Assembly (NCBI GenBank): GCA_900541715.1
Contig: UQLI01000004.1
Coordinates: forward strand, 1 to 64,000
DNA length: 64,000 nucleotides
Source of the DNA: an uncultured Collinsella sp.
Lineage (GTDB): Bacteria > Actinomycetota > Coriobacteriia > Coriobacteriales > Coriobacteriaceae
Direction of reading: 5' to 3'
The position numbers and the translations under genes are program-made. Positions 25,001-33,346 of this stretch are shown piece after piece. The notes under the pieces were generated by a model. The model was given only the letters and a program-made list of their open reading frames with translations, had not been told where the DNA came from and searched no databases. Numbering within the stretch: position 1 is the stretch's first letter; each line of letters begins with the position of its first letter.

Positions 25001-25810
25001 GCGAGCGGCCAGACGTCGTTCTTCGATATGTTTGGCGACGTTGAGGGCTCGGGCTTTGAGGTGAGCGTGCCCGATCCGGATGGCCAGGAGTGGGACCGCC
25101 ACCTTAAGCTGAGCCAGGAGAAAGAGGTTCTGGGCATCTACGTCTCGGACCACCCGCTGCGCCCGTTTGAGTATGCACTAGCCAAGGCGCGCGACTTCTC
25201 GTTCTCGCAGATCGACACCGGCTACGAGGTTCAGAATCCTACGGGCGGCACCATCAACCAGGAGATTCCCGAGGGTAAGGCGCTGTGGTGGGCCGGCATG
25301 GTCTCGAGCGTGTCCAAGCGCGTGACCAAAAACGGCGACCCCATGGGTATCGTGCAGCTCGAAGACATGGAAGGCGAGGCCACGGTCGTGGTGTTCCCCA
25401 AGACCTACAAGGAGGCCGAGGGGTATCTGTACGGCGAGGTCGATCCCGAGACCGGCGCGCAGCTGTCCGACGCGTTTGTGCGCATTAAGGGCAAGCTCGA
25501 GCGCTCGGACCGCGGCGACCAGATCATCGCGCAGGAGATTGTGCCGCTGGAGCTTAGCGAGGAGAAAAACAAGCCCAAGGTCTTTGAGGTCATGGTGCCC
25601 AACAGCCGCTTTAGCCAGGGCAATATGGCGCGCCTGGCCACGGTGCTCACCACCAACCCGGGCGGCGACCGCGTGGAGATCTTTATTGAGCAAGTCGACG
25701 GGCGCGTGCTGCGCGCTGAGGTGCCGGCCAAGGTCAATGCACGCTCGATTCCGCTGCTGGCAGAGGCAAAGGCGATTGTGGGTAACCAGGGCCGCGTGAC
25801 GGTTATCTAG
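22007..25810 (+). CDS. dnaE: DNA polymerase III alpha subunit
   Basis: A 1267-residue replicative polymerase of the DnaE type. The N-terminal PHP domain shows HLHNHTVFSMLDG, ITDHG and TNDFHY. The polymerase active site is PDIDMDFDDERR (~465-476), with GVGPGRGSAAGAIVAY before it and RGEGVHACAVL after it. The fingers region GFSKGESDSRIRKPVAKKK is followed by about 25 residues (LTSTVLHWEDGSDETTYDHW) not seen in E. coli DnaE. A helix-hairpin-helix (GLAGIRGVGTGVAQAII) and an OB fold (WAGMVSSVSKRVTKNGDPMG) follow. ATG 22007 follows CGGAGC. It is a single-gene unit flanked by two long inverted repeats. Confidence 0.95.
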   Translation: MAFVHLHNHTVFSMLDGATRIQDMVNRAVELGMPAVAITDHGYMYGVPDLALACDAVNHNTPEYKTWSHDKAFLEKDRRDELVEPDPEENPREHAQYVKDMAMWDEKGNIDELKPPLVIKPIFGCEVYFTPDETLARDHKPELYHMILLAKDQEGYVNLMQTVSEAAVQGFYYKPRVTLDNLRRHAKGMICTSACIAGIIPKYIDRGDMEGAIKWAETFRDTFDPGDFYIEIQEHGITTDNGLTDEQMDRTLIDIAKQVGVKVIATNDFHYLRREDAPVQDVIMCIGMNAKVDDPNRMRMTGSEFYMKTEEEMRAMFPYCPEACDNTLEIADKCYVELDWDSIILPRFPLLDPGETHESQFRRECEKGLRQHYGDDWATREIGGVNIKERFEYEYKVICDKGFAAYFLIVAEYVQWAKDNGIGVGPGRGSAAGAIVAYAMNITAFDPLENGLMFERFLSPQRTEMPDIDMDFDDERRLEVVEHVRQLYGPEKVTHVITYSTIKAKQAINDAARVLDYPVYMGQRLSKMVSSDPKVKLKQVLEKQPGKEDLFNPDFAEAYKKDDDARRIIDTALSIEGLTRGEGVHACAVLICRDPVNEHVPTKLDTKGGVEITQYEGHTVADMGLLKMDFLGLRTLTVISKAKANIKKNFGIDIKEEEIPFDDPEIFKLMGSGHTAGVFQVESAGMTATIKNMKPTEYKHVVALIALYRPGPLGAGMVSSYINRMNGKEPAVSYDDRLDDILGETYGTMVYQEQVMLISVEMCGFSKGESDSRIRKPVAKKKIKLLTSTVLHWEDGSDETTYDHWMNGAIKNNYTREVAQKIWDDVLEFASYAFNKSHSAGYAILVMQTAWLKAHYPHEYMAAVLTSYTGKTDKIVHYVSACRHDGIPVLSPDVNESGTEFTATKEGVRFGLAGIRGVGTGVAQAIIAEREAGGPFKTLHDFVERVDSSQANRRVIESLIKAGAFDSTGYPRRQMMHFVDKNNPENIIDAAVKRQKDRASGQTSFFDMFGDVEGSGFEVSVPDPDGQEWDRHLKLSQEKEVLGIYVSDHPLRPFEYALAKARDFSFSQIDTGYEVQNPTGGTINQEIPEGKALWWAGMVSSVSKRVTKNGDPMGIVQLEDMEGEATVVVFPKTYKEAEGYLYGEVDPETGAQLSDAFVRIKGKLERSDRGDQIIAQEIVPLELSEEKNKPKVFEVMVPNSRFSQGNMARLATVLTTNPGGDRVEIFIEQVDGRVLRAEVPAKVNARSIPLLAEAKAIVGNQGRVTVI

Positions 25811-25820
25811 GATGCCTTTG

Positions 25821-25953
25821 CCGGGGTAGCTAATTTGGGACGGGGCTATTTTAGCTACCCTTTGACTGACGGCGAATGAGTCGGGGTCGGAATGCATCTC
25901 AACCGACATATGGGGGTAGCTAAAATAGCCCCGTCCCAAATTAGCTACCCCGG
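25821..25953. repeat. 40-bp perfect inverted repeat with branched loop
   Basis: The arms 25821-25860 and 25914-25953 match 40 of 40 as reverse complements. Each arm is itself partly palindromic (GGGTAGCTAA ... TTAGCTACCC). The 53-nt loop can form two small hairpins: GACT/AGTC (25864-25867 with 25879-25882) and GTCGG/CCGAC (25886-25890 with 25903-25907). It starts 11 nt after dnaE and ends 19 nt before the SNF2 start codon, so any mRNA for the latter that begins upstream would carry this structure just before its ribosome site. Confidence 0.9.
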
Positions 25954-25971
25954 GTGAGATTGGAGGAAGTG

Positions 25972-28900
25972 ATGGCGCAGGGGACGTTTGTGCAGGCGCT
26001 TCGCAAAGAGGCGGCGTTGAGAGGAACCTTTATGAAGGGGCGTTCGCTCATGCTCAACGGCGCCGTTCTGTCGATCGAGGACAGCGGCTCGCGCTTCTCC
26101 AAAAACGTGACGGTTGAGGGCTCGGTGCGCGGCTCGCGCGGCGACCTGTACAGGACGCACGTGGCGCTTGACATGGACGAGCACGAGGTGATCGACTACG
26201 ACTGCGATTGCCCCGCTGCCTATCGCTACCCCGGCATGTGCAAGCACGCCATCGCCACGGCGCTGGCGTACCTGGACGCCAGCGGTGCCGAGCCCGTCGA
26301 GGGCCTGCGCACGCCGGTCCGCACGTTTACGGCGCAGCCGAAACAGCCCGCGCGCACCGCGCCCAAAGCGCCGGCCGTCAATCCCAACTTTCCCTTTCCG
26401 GCGCCCGTCCCCACGAGTCCCAGCCTCATGGCGGCGCTCTCCGATCTTTCGGACGCACGCATGGATGAGCTGGCGAGCATGCGCCGCAAGCTCGCTGGCA
26501 GTGTGGATCCCGATGCCCCCAAGGCGGTGTTGGAGCCCTCGTTGGTGCCGTACTACAATCTACTGTTTGCCGACCGCTTTAGCTGGGCGCTCGAGCTTCG
26601 CATTCGTTGTGGATCGGTCTCCTACGTGGTCAAGGACATCGACGGCATGGCCGATGCCTACGTGCGCGGCGGCACCTTCTCGTACGGCAAGAAGCTCACG
26701 TTTGTCCATACGCCCGAAGCCTTCGAAGACGTGTCGACAAAGCTGCTCAACCTTGTTGTGACGACAGTTGCCTATCTCGATGACATCACAAGCTCGCGTT
26801 CGGCGTCGTACGACTTTGCCCGCAGCGGTTTTGTCGCCGAGCGTCAGTTGCCGCTGTCCGAGCATAGCATCGTATATGTGCTGGACCTGCTGCGCGGCCA
26901 GACCATCTCCTTTGAGCCCGCTTGGTCGCGGGGGACGACGACGCATCGCACCTATGACGTGGCGGTTGAGCTGTCTCCGCAAGGGGAGGACGAGGCGTCC
27001 GCTAAGCGCCCACCGCTCCTTGCCGCCAAAATCGCGCCGGCGGCTGGTGGTAGCTACGATCTGCGCCTGCCGGCCGATGCATACTGCTTTGCTTCGGGCG
27101 ACGTAGCTTATCTGGTCGACACCCGCCGTGCGCGCCGCACCGATGTAGCGTTTGCCCAGCATGCGGCGCCGTTCCTATCGCGCTTGCTGCCCTGTCGCAC
27201 GCCAGTCCATATCGCTGCCGACCAGGTGGGGGAGTTCTGTCGTATGGCTCTGCCCATTTTGCGCGACTATACCGACCTTACCGCGCCCGCTGCGCTCGAT
27301 GCCGTGGCGCCCGAGCCGAGCTTTGCTATGGCAATCGGCGTCGACGATGGGCTCGTGACCTGCAAAATTACGGTTACCTACGGCGACTGGTCGGCAGACC
27401 TCTTTAGTCTGGGCGCTCCGGGCAGCCCCTTCGAAGAGCAGCGCCCGGGCGTGCCGCCCCGCGACGAGGTGGCGGAGTTTCGCGTTATGGACACGGCGGC
27501 TCTGTACTTCGATTTCTACGAGGGCGGTCTGGCGTTTGAGGAGCGCGATGACGAGAGCTTGTTCTGCCTGCTGACCGAGGGCCTATCCGCCCTGTCCAAG
27601 CTTGGTGAGGTCATGCTCAGCGACCGTCTGCGCCAGATTTCGGTCCGCCCCGCGCCCAAGCTTTCGGTGCGTGCGACCGTCAAGAGTAACCTGCTCGACG
27701 TCGAACTGAGCGCGAGCGGGCTTTCGGCGGCAGACCTTGCCATCTATCTGGACTCCTACAAGCGTCACCAGACGTTTGCGCGCCTTACGTCCGGCGACAT
27801 CATTCGCCTGGACGAGGGCGCCCGAGCCGCGTTTGGCCTCGCCGAGGATCTGGGCGTCGATGCCGTCGACCTGCTCGACGGCGTGTTGCTTCCCGCATCG
27901 AGCACCCTGTTCGTCGATAGCATGCTCGCGCGCACGCCCGCGCTCGAGGCCGATCGCGACGCTGCGTTCCGCCGTACCGTCGAGCGTCTGGATACGCTCG
28001 GCAAGATGGACTTTACGGTGCCCGCCACGCTCAAGGCCACGCTTCGAGGCTACCAGGTCGATGGCTACCAGTGGCTCGGCTCGCTCGAGCACCTGGGTCT
28101 CGGCGGCATTTTGGCCGACGATATGGGCCTGGGCAAAACGCTGCAGATGATCGCACATATCCTGGCGCGTGTGGAAGCGGGGGACATTAAGCCCACGCTC
28201 GTGGTATGCCCCGCGTCGCTCGTGTACAACTGGACCGCCGAGCTGGAGCGCTTTGCCCCGTCGCTCGATGTGTGCGCCATCGTGGGTGCCAAGGCGCAGC
28301 GCCGCGTGCAGATAGCCGGCGCTGACGAGCATAACGTGGTCGTGACGTCGTATGACCTCATGCGCCGCGATATCGACGAGTATGCCGAGCAGGACTTTGC
28401 CCGTGTGGTGCTCGACGAGGCCCAGTACATTAAAAACCCGCTCACGCAGGTGGCGCGCGCCGCAAAGCGCCTGCCTGCCGGCGTGCGCTTTGCCCTGACG
28501 GGCACGCCCATCGAAAACCGCCTATCCGAGCTCTGGAGCATCTTCGACTTTTTAATGCCGGGCCTGCTCGGCACGCGCGAGTCGTTTGCCAAGCGCTTCG
28601 AAAGCCCGGTCGAGCATGCCGAGGGCGACAGTGCCGCTCGCCTGCAGGCGCTCGTGTCGCCGTTTGTGCTGCGCCGTGTCAAGGAGGACGTGGTGGCCGA
28701 CCTGCCCGAGAAGATCGAGGATACGGTCATGGCGCAGCTCACCGGCGAGCAGCGCAAGCTCTACCTGGCCAACCAGGACCGCATCGCCCAGCAGGTGCAG
28801 CACCGCGAGTCATCCGAGTTTAAGAAAGACAAGCTCAAGGTGCTCGCTGAGCTCACCAAGCTGCGCCAGATCTGCTGCGACCCGCGTCTACACTACGAGG

Positions 28901-29436
28901 ATTACAAGGCGGGGAGCGCCAAACTCGATACGTGCATGGAGCTCGTGCACGGCGCGCTCGACGGCGGGCATCGCATCCTGTTGTTCAGCCAGTTTACGGG
29001 TATGCTCGATATCATCGGTAAGCGCTTGGCCAAGGAGGACATCGCCTTCCTTAAGCTCACGGGCGCTTCGTCTAAGGAGAGCCGCGCCAAGATGGTCGCG
29101 CAGTTCCAAGCGGGCGAGGTTCCGGTCTTTTTGATTTCGCTCAAGGCGGGTGGCGTGGGCCTTAACCTGACGGCTGCCGACGTGGTCATTCACTACGACC
29201 CGTGGTGGAACGTGGCGGCGCAGGACCAAGCGACTGACCGTGCACACCGTATTGGCCAGCAACATGCCGTGACCGTGTACAAGCTCATCGCCAAGGACAC
29301 GATCGAGGAACGCATTATGCAGATGCAGGAGTCCAAGCACGACCTGGTCAACAGCGTACTCGGCGGCGACGGCATCTCGTCGGCACTGTTCACGCGCGAG
29401 GATGTTCTGGCGCTTCTCGGCGGCGACGGGCGCTAG
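25972..29436 (+). CDS. SWIM zinc-finger SNF2-family helicase
   Basis: A 1154-residue SF2 ATPase. The N-terminal SWIM zinc finger is CDCPAAYRYPGMCKH (~77-92). A long middle region has no familiar domain. The SNF2 motor begins near 690: Walker A ADDMGLGKTLQM (~713), VVLDEAQYIKNP (~813), LTGTPIENRLSELWSIFDF, then LISLKAGGVGLNLTAADVVI and RAHRIGQ (~1090). Proteins of this kind remodel protein-DNA complexes or help transcription recycling; the exact role is not known. ATG 25972 follows GGAGGAAGTG; an earlier GTG (25954) lies inside the inverted repeat and is less likely. Confidence 0.9.
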   Translation: MAQGTFVQALRKEAALRGTFMKGRSLMLNGAVLSIEDSGSRFSKNVTVEGSVRGSRGDLYRTHVALDMDEHEVIDYDCDCPAAYRYPGMCKHAIATALAYLDASGAEPVEGLRTPVRTFTAQPKQPARTAPKAPAVNPNFPFPAPVPTSPSLMAALSDLSDARMDELASMRRKLAGSVDPDAPKAVLEPSLVPYYNLLFADRFSWALELRIRCGSVSYVVKDIDGMADAYVRGGTFSYGKKLTFVHTPEAFEDVSTKLLNLVVTTVAYLDDITSSRSASYDFARSGFVAERQLPLSEHSIVYVLDLLRGQTISFEPAWSRGTTTHRTYDVAVELSPQGEDEASAKRPPLLAAKIAPAAGGSYDLRLPADAYCFASGDVAYLVDTRRARRTDVAFAQHAAPFLSRLLPCRTPVHIAADQVGEFCRMALPILRDYTDLTAPAALDAVAPEPSFAMAIGVDDGLVTCKITVTYGDWSADLFSLGAPGSPFEEQRPGVPPRDEVAEFRVMDTAALYFDFYEGGLAFEERDDESLFCLLTEGLSALSKLGEVMLSDRLRQISVRPAPKLSVRATVKSNLLDVELSASGLSAADLAIYLDSYKRHQTFARLTSGDIIRLDEGARAAFGLAEDLGVDAVDLLDGVLLPASSTLFVDSMLARTPALEADRDAAFRRTVERLDTLGKMDFTVPATLKATLRGYQVDGYQWLGSLEHLGLGGILADDMGLGKTLQMIAHILARVEAGDIKPTLVVCPASLVYNWTAELERFAPSLDVCAIVGAKAQRRVQIAGADEHNVVVTSYDLMRRDIDEYAEQDFARVVLDEAQYIKNPLTQVARAAKRLPAGVRFALTGTPIENRLSELWSIFDFLMPGLLGTRESFAKRFESPVEHAEGDSAARLQALVSPFVLRRVKEDVVADLPEKIEDTVMAQLTGEQRKLYLANQDRIAQQVQHRESSEFKKDKLKVLAELTKLRQICCDPRLHYEDYKAGSAKLDTCMELVHGALDGGHRILLFSQFTGMLDIIGKRLAKEDIAFLKLTGASSKESRAKMVAQFQAGEVPVFLISLKAGGVGLNLTAADVVIHYDPWWNVAAQDQATDRAHRIGQQHAVTVYKLIAKDTIEERIMQMQESKHDLVNSVLGGDGISSALFTREDVLALLGGDGR

Positions 29437-29601
29437 CCGCGCGCGGGGTGGGACTGCTGGAGTGGGCAGGACGGTCGACGCATTTTGGCCCGACCGCTTG
29501 CCTGATCCGTTATGTGTTCATTTGCAATGCCGTGGATGGTTTGTCTGCCTTTGGGCATAAGAACCATCAAGAACATTGGCACATCAGCAAAGGAGAACAT
29601 C

Positions 29602-29964
29602 ATGGCGAAATTCTTTAAGGACCCCGACGGTAAGCTCATCGCTGCCCTTGGCGACGACGTTGCGACCCCTGCCGGTTGCACGGAACTGACCGCAAACACT
29701 GAGGACGCGGCGCACGAGAAGCACGTGCCTGTTGTCGAGACCGAGCGCGACGGTCACGTGATTCGTGCACGCGTTGGCTCGGTCGAGCACCCCAGCCTGC
29801 CCGAACACTACATTGAGTGGATTGCGCTTGAGGCCGAGGGCCGCTTAGAGGTTCATTACCTTGAGCCCGGCATGAAACCCGCGACGTTTTTCGCGGGCGG
29901 CTCCAAGACCGGTACCGTCTATGCCTACTGCAACCTGCACGGGCTGTGGTCCGCGACATTCTAG
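29602..29964 (+). CDS. Superoxide reductase (neelaredoxin / desulfoferrodoxin family) lacking centre I
   Basis: A 120-residue protein with the ligands of the Fe(His4Cys) centre: EKHVPVVE, HPSLPEHYIEW and CNLHGLW. Such proteins reduce superoxide to peroxide in the cytosol of anaerobes. The N-terminal ~35 residues still resemble the desulforedoxin domain (FFKDPDGKLIAALGDD...PAGC), but only one of its four cysteines remains, so the rubredoxin-like centre I is lost, as in class III enzymes. ATG 29602 follows AAAGGAG. It is a monocistronic unit with its own terminator. Confidence 0.88.
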   Translation: MAKFFKDPDGKLIAALGDDVATPAGCTELTANTEDAAHEKHVPVVETERDGHVIRARVGSVEHPSLPEHYIEWIALEAEGRLEVHYLEPGMKPATFFAGGSKTGTVYAYCNLHGLWSATF

Positions 29965-30009
29965 GAGCGCGCCCCCGCTCGGGGTATCATAGCTAGCATA
30001 TGCACATGC

Positions 30010-30043
30010 AAGCGCCGGCTGCATTATGCGGTCGGCGCTTTTA
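30010..30043 (+). terminator. Terminator after superoxide reductase
   Basis: AAGCGCCG (30010-30017) pairs with CGGCGCTT (30033-30040), followed by TTA; inner bases CTGCA/TGCGG add partial pairing. Confidence 0.65.
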
Positions 30044-30081
30044 CTACGATTTCGATGGTTTACGACGGAAAGGGCTGAGCC

Positions 30082-32067
30082 ATGAAGCTCGCGCTTGCAC
30101 AGATCGATATGCGCCTTGGGGATGTTGAGGGCATTTGCGGCCGCATCGAGGACCAGGCTCGTCTGGCCCACGAGCGCGGGGCGCGCGTGCTGTGCGTTCC
30201 GGCTCCGCTCTTTATGGGCGCCATGCCCGGTGGCCTGGTGGGCGCTGCCGACTTTGAGCACGACGTGCTTGCCGGTTTGACTGGTGTCGCCGAGCGTATC
30301 CAGGAGCTTGACATGATCTGCATCGTGCCCGCGGCGGTTTCGTTTGAGGGCCAACCGCTGCTCGACTACATGATGCTCAAGGACGGTCATGTGGTGCCGG
30401 CGCGTTCGAGCATTGCCCTGCAGCGTGGCGAGAACAACGACACGCGTTGGGCGCCGCCGGTGTTCGACGTGGACGGCGTGCGCATCGCCGTGATTTTTGA
30501 CTTGGACCGCGAGCTCGAGATGTTGCCGACCGGCGTCGACCTCATCGCGTATTTCCAATTCAACGCGTTTGACATGACCGACCGCGAGACTGCCGCCATT
30601 GCCGCCGTTCGCAGCGGCGCCTACCGCAAGATCGCATCCAAGCGCAGCGTGTGGTTTGCCTGTATGGCGCCGGTCGGTGCCTATGACGAGTCGGTGTATA
30701 CCGGCGGTTCGTTTGTGCTCGACGACTGCGGTCGCGTGGTGGCCCAGGCGCCGTGTTTTGAGGAGAGCCTGCTGGTTCAGGAGATTCAGCGCGGCGTGAT
30801 GCTCGATGCCCTGGAAGATCACGAACTGCCCGAGTTCCGTTCCGAGGAGTGGTTGTGGCAGGCGCTGGTGCTCGCCGTGCGCGACAACGCTCGGGCCCAC
30901 GGTGCGTCGCGTGCTGTGGTGGCACTCGAGGGTGACCTGCCGTCATCCCTGCTGGCGGCGCTGGCCGTTGACGCTCTGGGTCCGCGTAACGTAATTGGCC
31001 TGGTGCTGGGGCGCAACCGTATCTTTACGCCGGCGCAGGAAGAGGCCGAGGCTGCCCGCTGCGCCGCCGTCCGCGCCATCGCCGAGCGTTTGCACATTCG
31101 CACCGTCGAGCGCGATGCACCGGATGCGGCGCGTGTGCTCGATCGCGACGTGTCGGCGGGCGATGCCGAGCGTCTGCGCTCGCGCACGCTGGGCCTCATG
31201 CTGGAGGACACGGCGCTCGAGCTGGGTGCGATGGCGCTGAGCCCGCTGTCCAAAACCGAGTACGCGCTGGCGGCGCCGGCGCTTTGCGGCGGCTACCAGG
31301 GCGACTTTGCGCCCTTTGGCGATGTGTACCTGTCGACGCTTGAGTTTGTGGCGCGTGTGCGCAACCGCACGTCTGCCGTGGTGCCCCAAGAGCTCGTGAC
31401 GCTCAACGCGGTGGAAGATTGTATGGAGCGAGTGCTGGCGCAGGCGCTCTCGACGCTCGACGGTCCGGTCGATATGCTCGACCGCGCGGCACAGCTGCTC
31501 GGCGGGCTTGAGCCGGGTGAGGTCGATGGCGCGCTCGAGGCGCACGTGGACCGCAATCGAGCTTTCGACGACATCCCGATGGCCGCTGGCAAGCCTGAGG
31601 CTTGCTCGCTGCTGCTGATGCTCGTTCGACAGGGTGAGACTGCCCGCCGCATGTTGCCGATGGCGCCGATCGTCTCGGCCCGTTCGTTTGCCGAGCGTGC
31701 CTGGCCGTATATGCTCGCGTGGTCCGACCTGGGGCTTAACGGCAAGGAGCGTATGACGGTCGATTCGCTGGCGCGCGCCGAGGTGCGCCGTTTTGCTGAC
31801 GAGGATACGAGCGAGCGCGTGCGAAACGAGATGATGGGCGTGCTGGGCGAGCTACTGGGTATTTCGCCCGAGCAGATGGAGGAGCTGCGCTCTGAGGACG
31901 GTCAGCGTCGTTTGCATGAGGGAATGAAAAAGTTCGAGGGCGAGGTTCAGGACGCCATCGATAAGATGATGGGCGGCCAGGGCGGACCGCAGGGTGGGCC
32001 TCAGGGTGGTCCGATGCCGCATCCGCCGGTTGATCCCCGACAGTTCCCATTCTTCTCGCAGAACTAA
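30082..32067 (+). CDS. NadE-like two-domain protein with both active sites lost (putative pseudoenzyme)
   Basis: A 661-residue protein with the architecture of glutamine-dependent NAD synthetase. The nitrilase-like domain (1-~255) keeps the fold text (LALAQIDMRLGDVEG, GGSFVLDDCGRVVAQAP). However, the catalytic Glu region reads CVPAPLFMG, the Lys region ALQRGENND, and the usual Cys position falls in AVIFDLDRE, so the E-K-C triad is missing. The synthetase-like domain keeps LLAALAVDALGPRNVIG and FAPFGDVY, but the ATP-binding SGGxDS loop has become LEGDLPSS. A ~200-residue helical C-terminal extension ends in a GGPQGGP-rich tail. The gene is intact and well coded, so it is probably a functional non-catalytic protein rather than a decayed gene. 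ATG 30082 follows AAAGGGCTGAGCC. It precedes ruvCAB. Confidence 0.75.
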   Translation: MKLALAQIDMRLGDVEGICGRIEDQARLAHERGARVLCVPAPLFMGAMPGGLVGAADFEHDVLAGLTGVAERIQELDMICIVPAAVSFEGQPLLDYMMLKDGHVVPARSSIALQRGENNDTRWAPPVFDVDGVRIAVIFDLDRELEMLPTGVDLIAYFQFNAFDMTDRETAAIAAVRSGAYRKIASKRSVWFACMAPVGAYDESVYTGGSFVLDDCGRVVAQAPCFEESLLVQEIQRGVMLDALEDHELPEFRSEEWLWQALVLAVRDNARAHGASRAVVALEGDLPSSLLAALAVDALGPRNVIGLVLGRNRIFTPAQEEAEAARCAAVRAIAERLHIRTVERDAPDAARVLDRDVSAGDAERLRSRTLGLMLEDTALELGAMALSPLSKTEYALAAPALCGGYQGDFAPFGDVYLSTLEFVARVRNRTSAVVPQELVTLNAVEDCMERVLAQALSTLDGPVDMLDRAAQLLGGLEPGEVDGALEAHVDRNRAFDDIPMAAGKPEACSLLLMLVRQGETARRMLPMAPIVSARSFAERAWPYMLAWSDLGLNGKERMTVDSLARAEVRRFADEDTSERVRNEMMGVLGELLGISPEQMEELRSEDGQRRLHEGMKKFEGEVQDAIDKMMGGQGGPQGGPQGGPMPHPPVDPRQFPFFSQN

Positions 32068-32129
32068 ACTGGGGATGGGATTCGCTGCCAACCCCGATAC
32101 TTCAACTAAGCATCTTGACCCCGTTGTGT

Positions 32130-32149
32130 TATTCTAGAACAGACGTTCG
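32130..32149 (+). promoter_or_regulatory. Extended -10 promoter overlapping a LexA SOS box, ruvCAB
   Basis: AGAACAGACGTTCG (32136-32149) fits the Gram-positive LexA/DinR consensus CGAACRNRYGTTYG at 13 of 14 positions. It directly follows TGTTATTCT (32127-32135), an extended -10 element. LexA bound here would block the ruvCAB promoter until DNA damage. Confidence 0.7.
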
Positions 32150-32204
32150 TGAATGATGCGCGGGGCCTTGCCTTGTGCTGTGCTGGTGACGAGGGGAGGT
32201 TGGC

Positions 32205-32726
32205 TTGGTTATCTTGGGCATTGACCCCGGTTTGGCCCATACGGGTTGGGGGATTATCGAGGAGCGGCGTGGCGAGGTTCGCTGCCGTGCCTACGGTTGC
32301 ATCGAGACCAGCGCGGGCAGCCCGCTCGCGGTGCGCCTGTCGCATATCGCCCGTGACCTTAAGGATGTCGTCGAGCGTTATCGACCCGACACGGCTGCTG
32401 TCGAGAGCATCTACTTTGGCGCCAACGTTCGTTCGGCCATCCCCACGGCGCATGCCCGCGGTGCCGCGCTCGTGGCGCTTTCGGAGTGCGCGCTCGAGAT
32501 TGGCGAGTACACGCCCATGCAGATCAAACAGGCTGTGGTGGGCACCGGCGCCGCGGACAAGCGGCAGGTCGCCTACATGGTACGCACGCTAACACAGCTC
32601 GACCACGACCCGCATCCCGACCATGCCGCCGATGCCCTGGCCTGCGCCATCTGCCACGTAAACCTCAGCCGCACCCGCGCACTCACCGGTGGCGAGTTCT
32701 ATCAACAGAGAGGAACCGGATACTGA
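32205..32726 (+). CDS. ruvC: Crossover junction endodeoxyribonuclease RuvC
   Basis: A 173-residue Holliday-junction resolvase. Catalytic acidic residues are seen in LGIDPGLAHTGW (first Asp), AVESIYFG (Glu) and HPDHAADALACAIC (two Asp). It starts at TTG 32205 with GGGGAGG six bases upstream; no ATG is available nearby. The unusual TTG start may keep expression low. Its TGA overlaps the ATG of ruvA by one base, giving tight translational coupling in a ruvC-ruvA-ruvB operon behind an SOS box. Confidence 0.95.
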   Translation: MVILGIDPGLAHTGWGIIEERRGEVRCRAYGCIETSAGSPLAVRLSHIARDLKDVVERYRPDTAAVESIYFGANVRSAIPTAHARGAALVALSECALEIGEYTPMQIKQAVVGTGAADKRQVAYMVRTLTQLDHDPHPDHAADALACAICHVNLSRTRALTGGEFYQQRGTGY

Positions 32727-33346
32727 TGATTTCCCAGCTCCACGGAACGCTTGTCGAGGCCACGATGAGCTCGGCCGTCGTCGATGTGTCGGGCGTTGGC
32801 TTTGAGCTCGGCATCTCGGGCAGCACTGCGGCCACGTTGCCGACGCCCGGCGGCGAGGTCCGCCTCTACACGCGTATGCAGGTGCGCGAGGACGCCATGA
32901 CACTTTTCGGTTTTTCCTCAAAGGATGAGCGCACGATGTTCGACCGGCTCGTGTCCGTCTCGGGCGTTGGCCCGCGCTTGGCGCTCGCCGTGCTTTCCAC
33001 CTATACCGTGGGGCGGCTGTATTCGCTGGTGATGGCCGAGGACGACAAGGGCATGGCCAAGGTACCCGGTGTGGGCAAAAAGACAGCTCAGCGCCTGATC
33101 CTGGAACTCAAGAGCACCTTTGCCAAGGATAAGGGCTTTGTGCCGGTCGACGTGATTCCCGGCCAGGTTGCGATGCCGGTTCCTGCCGCCGCTCCTTCGG
33201 CGATCGATGATGCCCGTGCGGCACTCCTTTCCATGGGTTTTAGTCCGCAGGAGACCGATGTTGCCCTGAGCGGGTATGATGGGCAGGATATGCGTGTCGA
33301 GGACTTGCTCGGCGCGGCGCTTAAGCGACTCGGAATGGATGCGTGA
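32726..33346 (+). CDS. ruvA: Holliday junction branch migration protein RuvA
   Basis: A 206-residue DNA-junction-binding subunit. An N-terminal OB fold (MISQLHGTLVEAT ... YTRMQVREDAMTLFGF) leads to two helix-hairpin-helix motifs (LVSVSGVGPRLALAVL and MAKVPGVGKKTAQRLILEL). A flexible Ala/Pro linker then joins the C-terminal RuvB-binding domain (ARAALLSMGFSPQETDVAL). It overlaps ruvC and ruvB by one base each (TGATG). Confidence 0.95.
   Translation: MISQLHGTLVEATMSSAVVDVSGVGFELGISGSTAATLPTPGGEVRLYTRMQVREDAMTLFGFSSKDERTMFDRLVSVSGVGPRLALAVLSTYTVGRLYSLVMAEDDKGMAKVPGVGKKTAQRLILELKSTFAKDKGFVPVDVIPGQVAMPVPAAAPSAIDDARAALLSMGFSPQETDVALSGYDGQDMRVEDLLGAALKRLGMDA

Noticed and set aside
21971..25153. A 1060-codon minus-strand frame opposite dnaE
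   Set aside because: The same artefact of strong GC3 bias; dnaE on the plus strand has full domain support.
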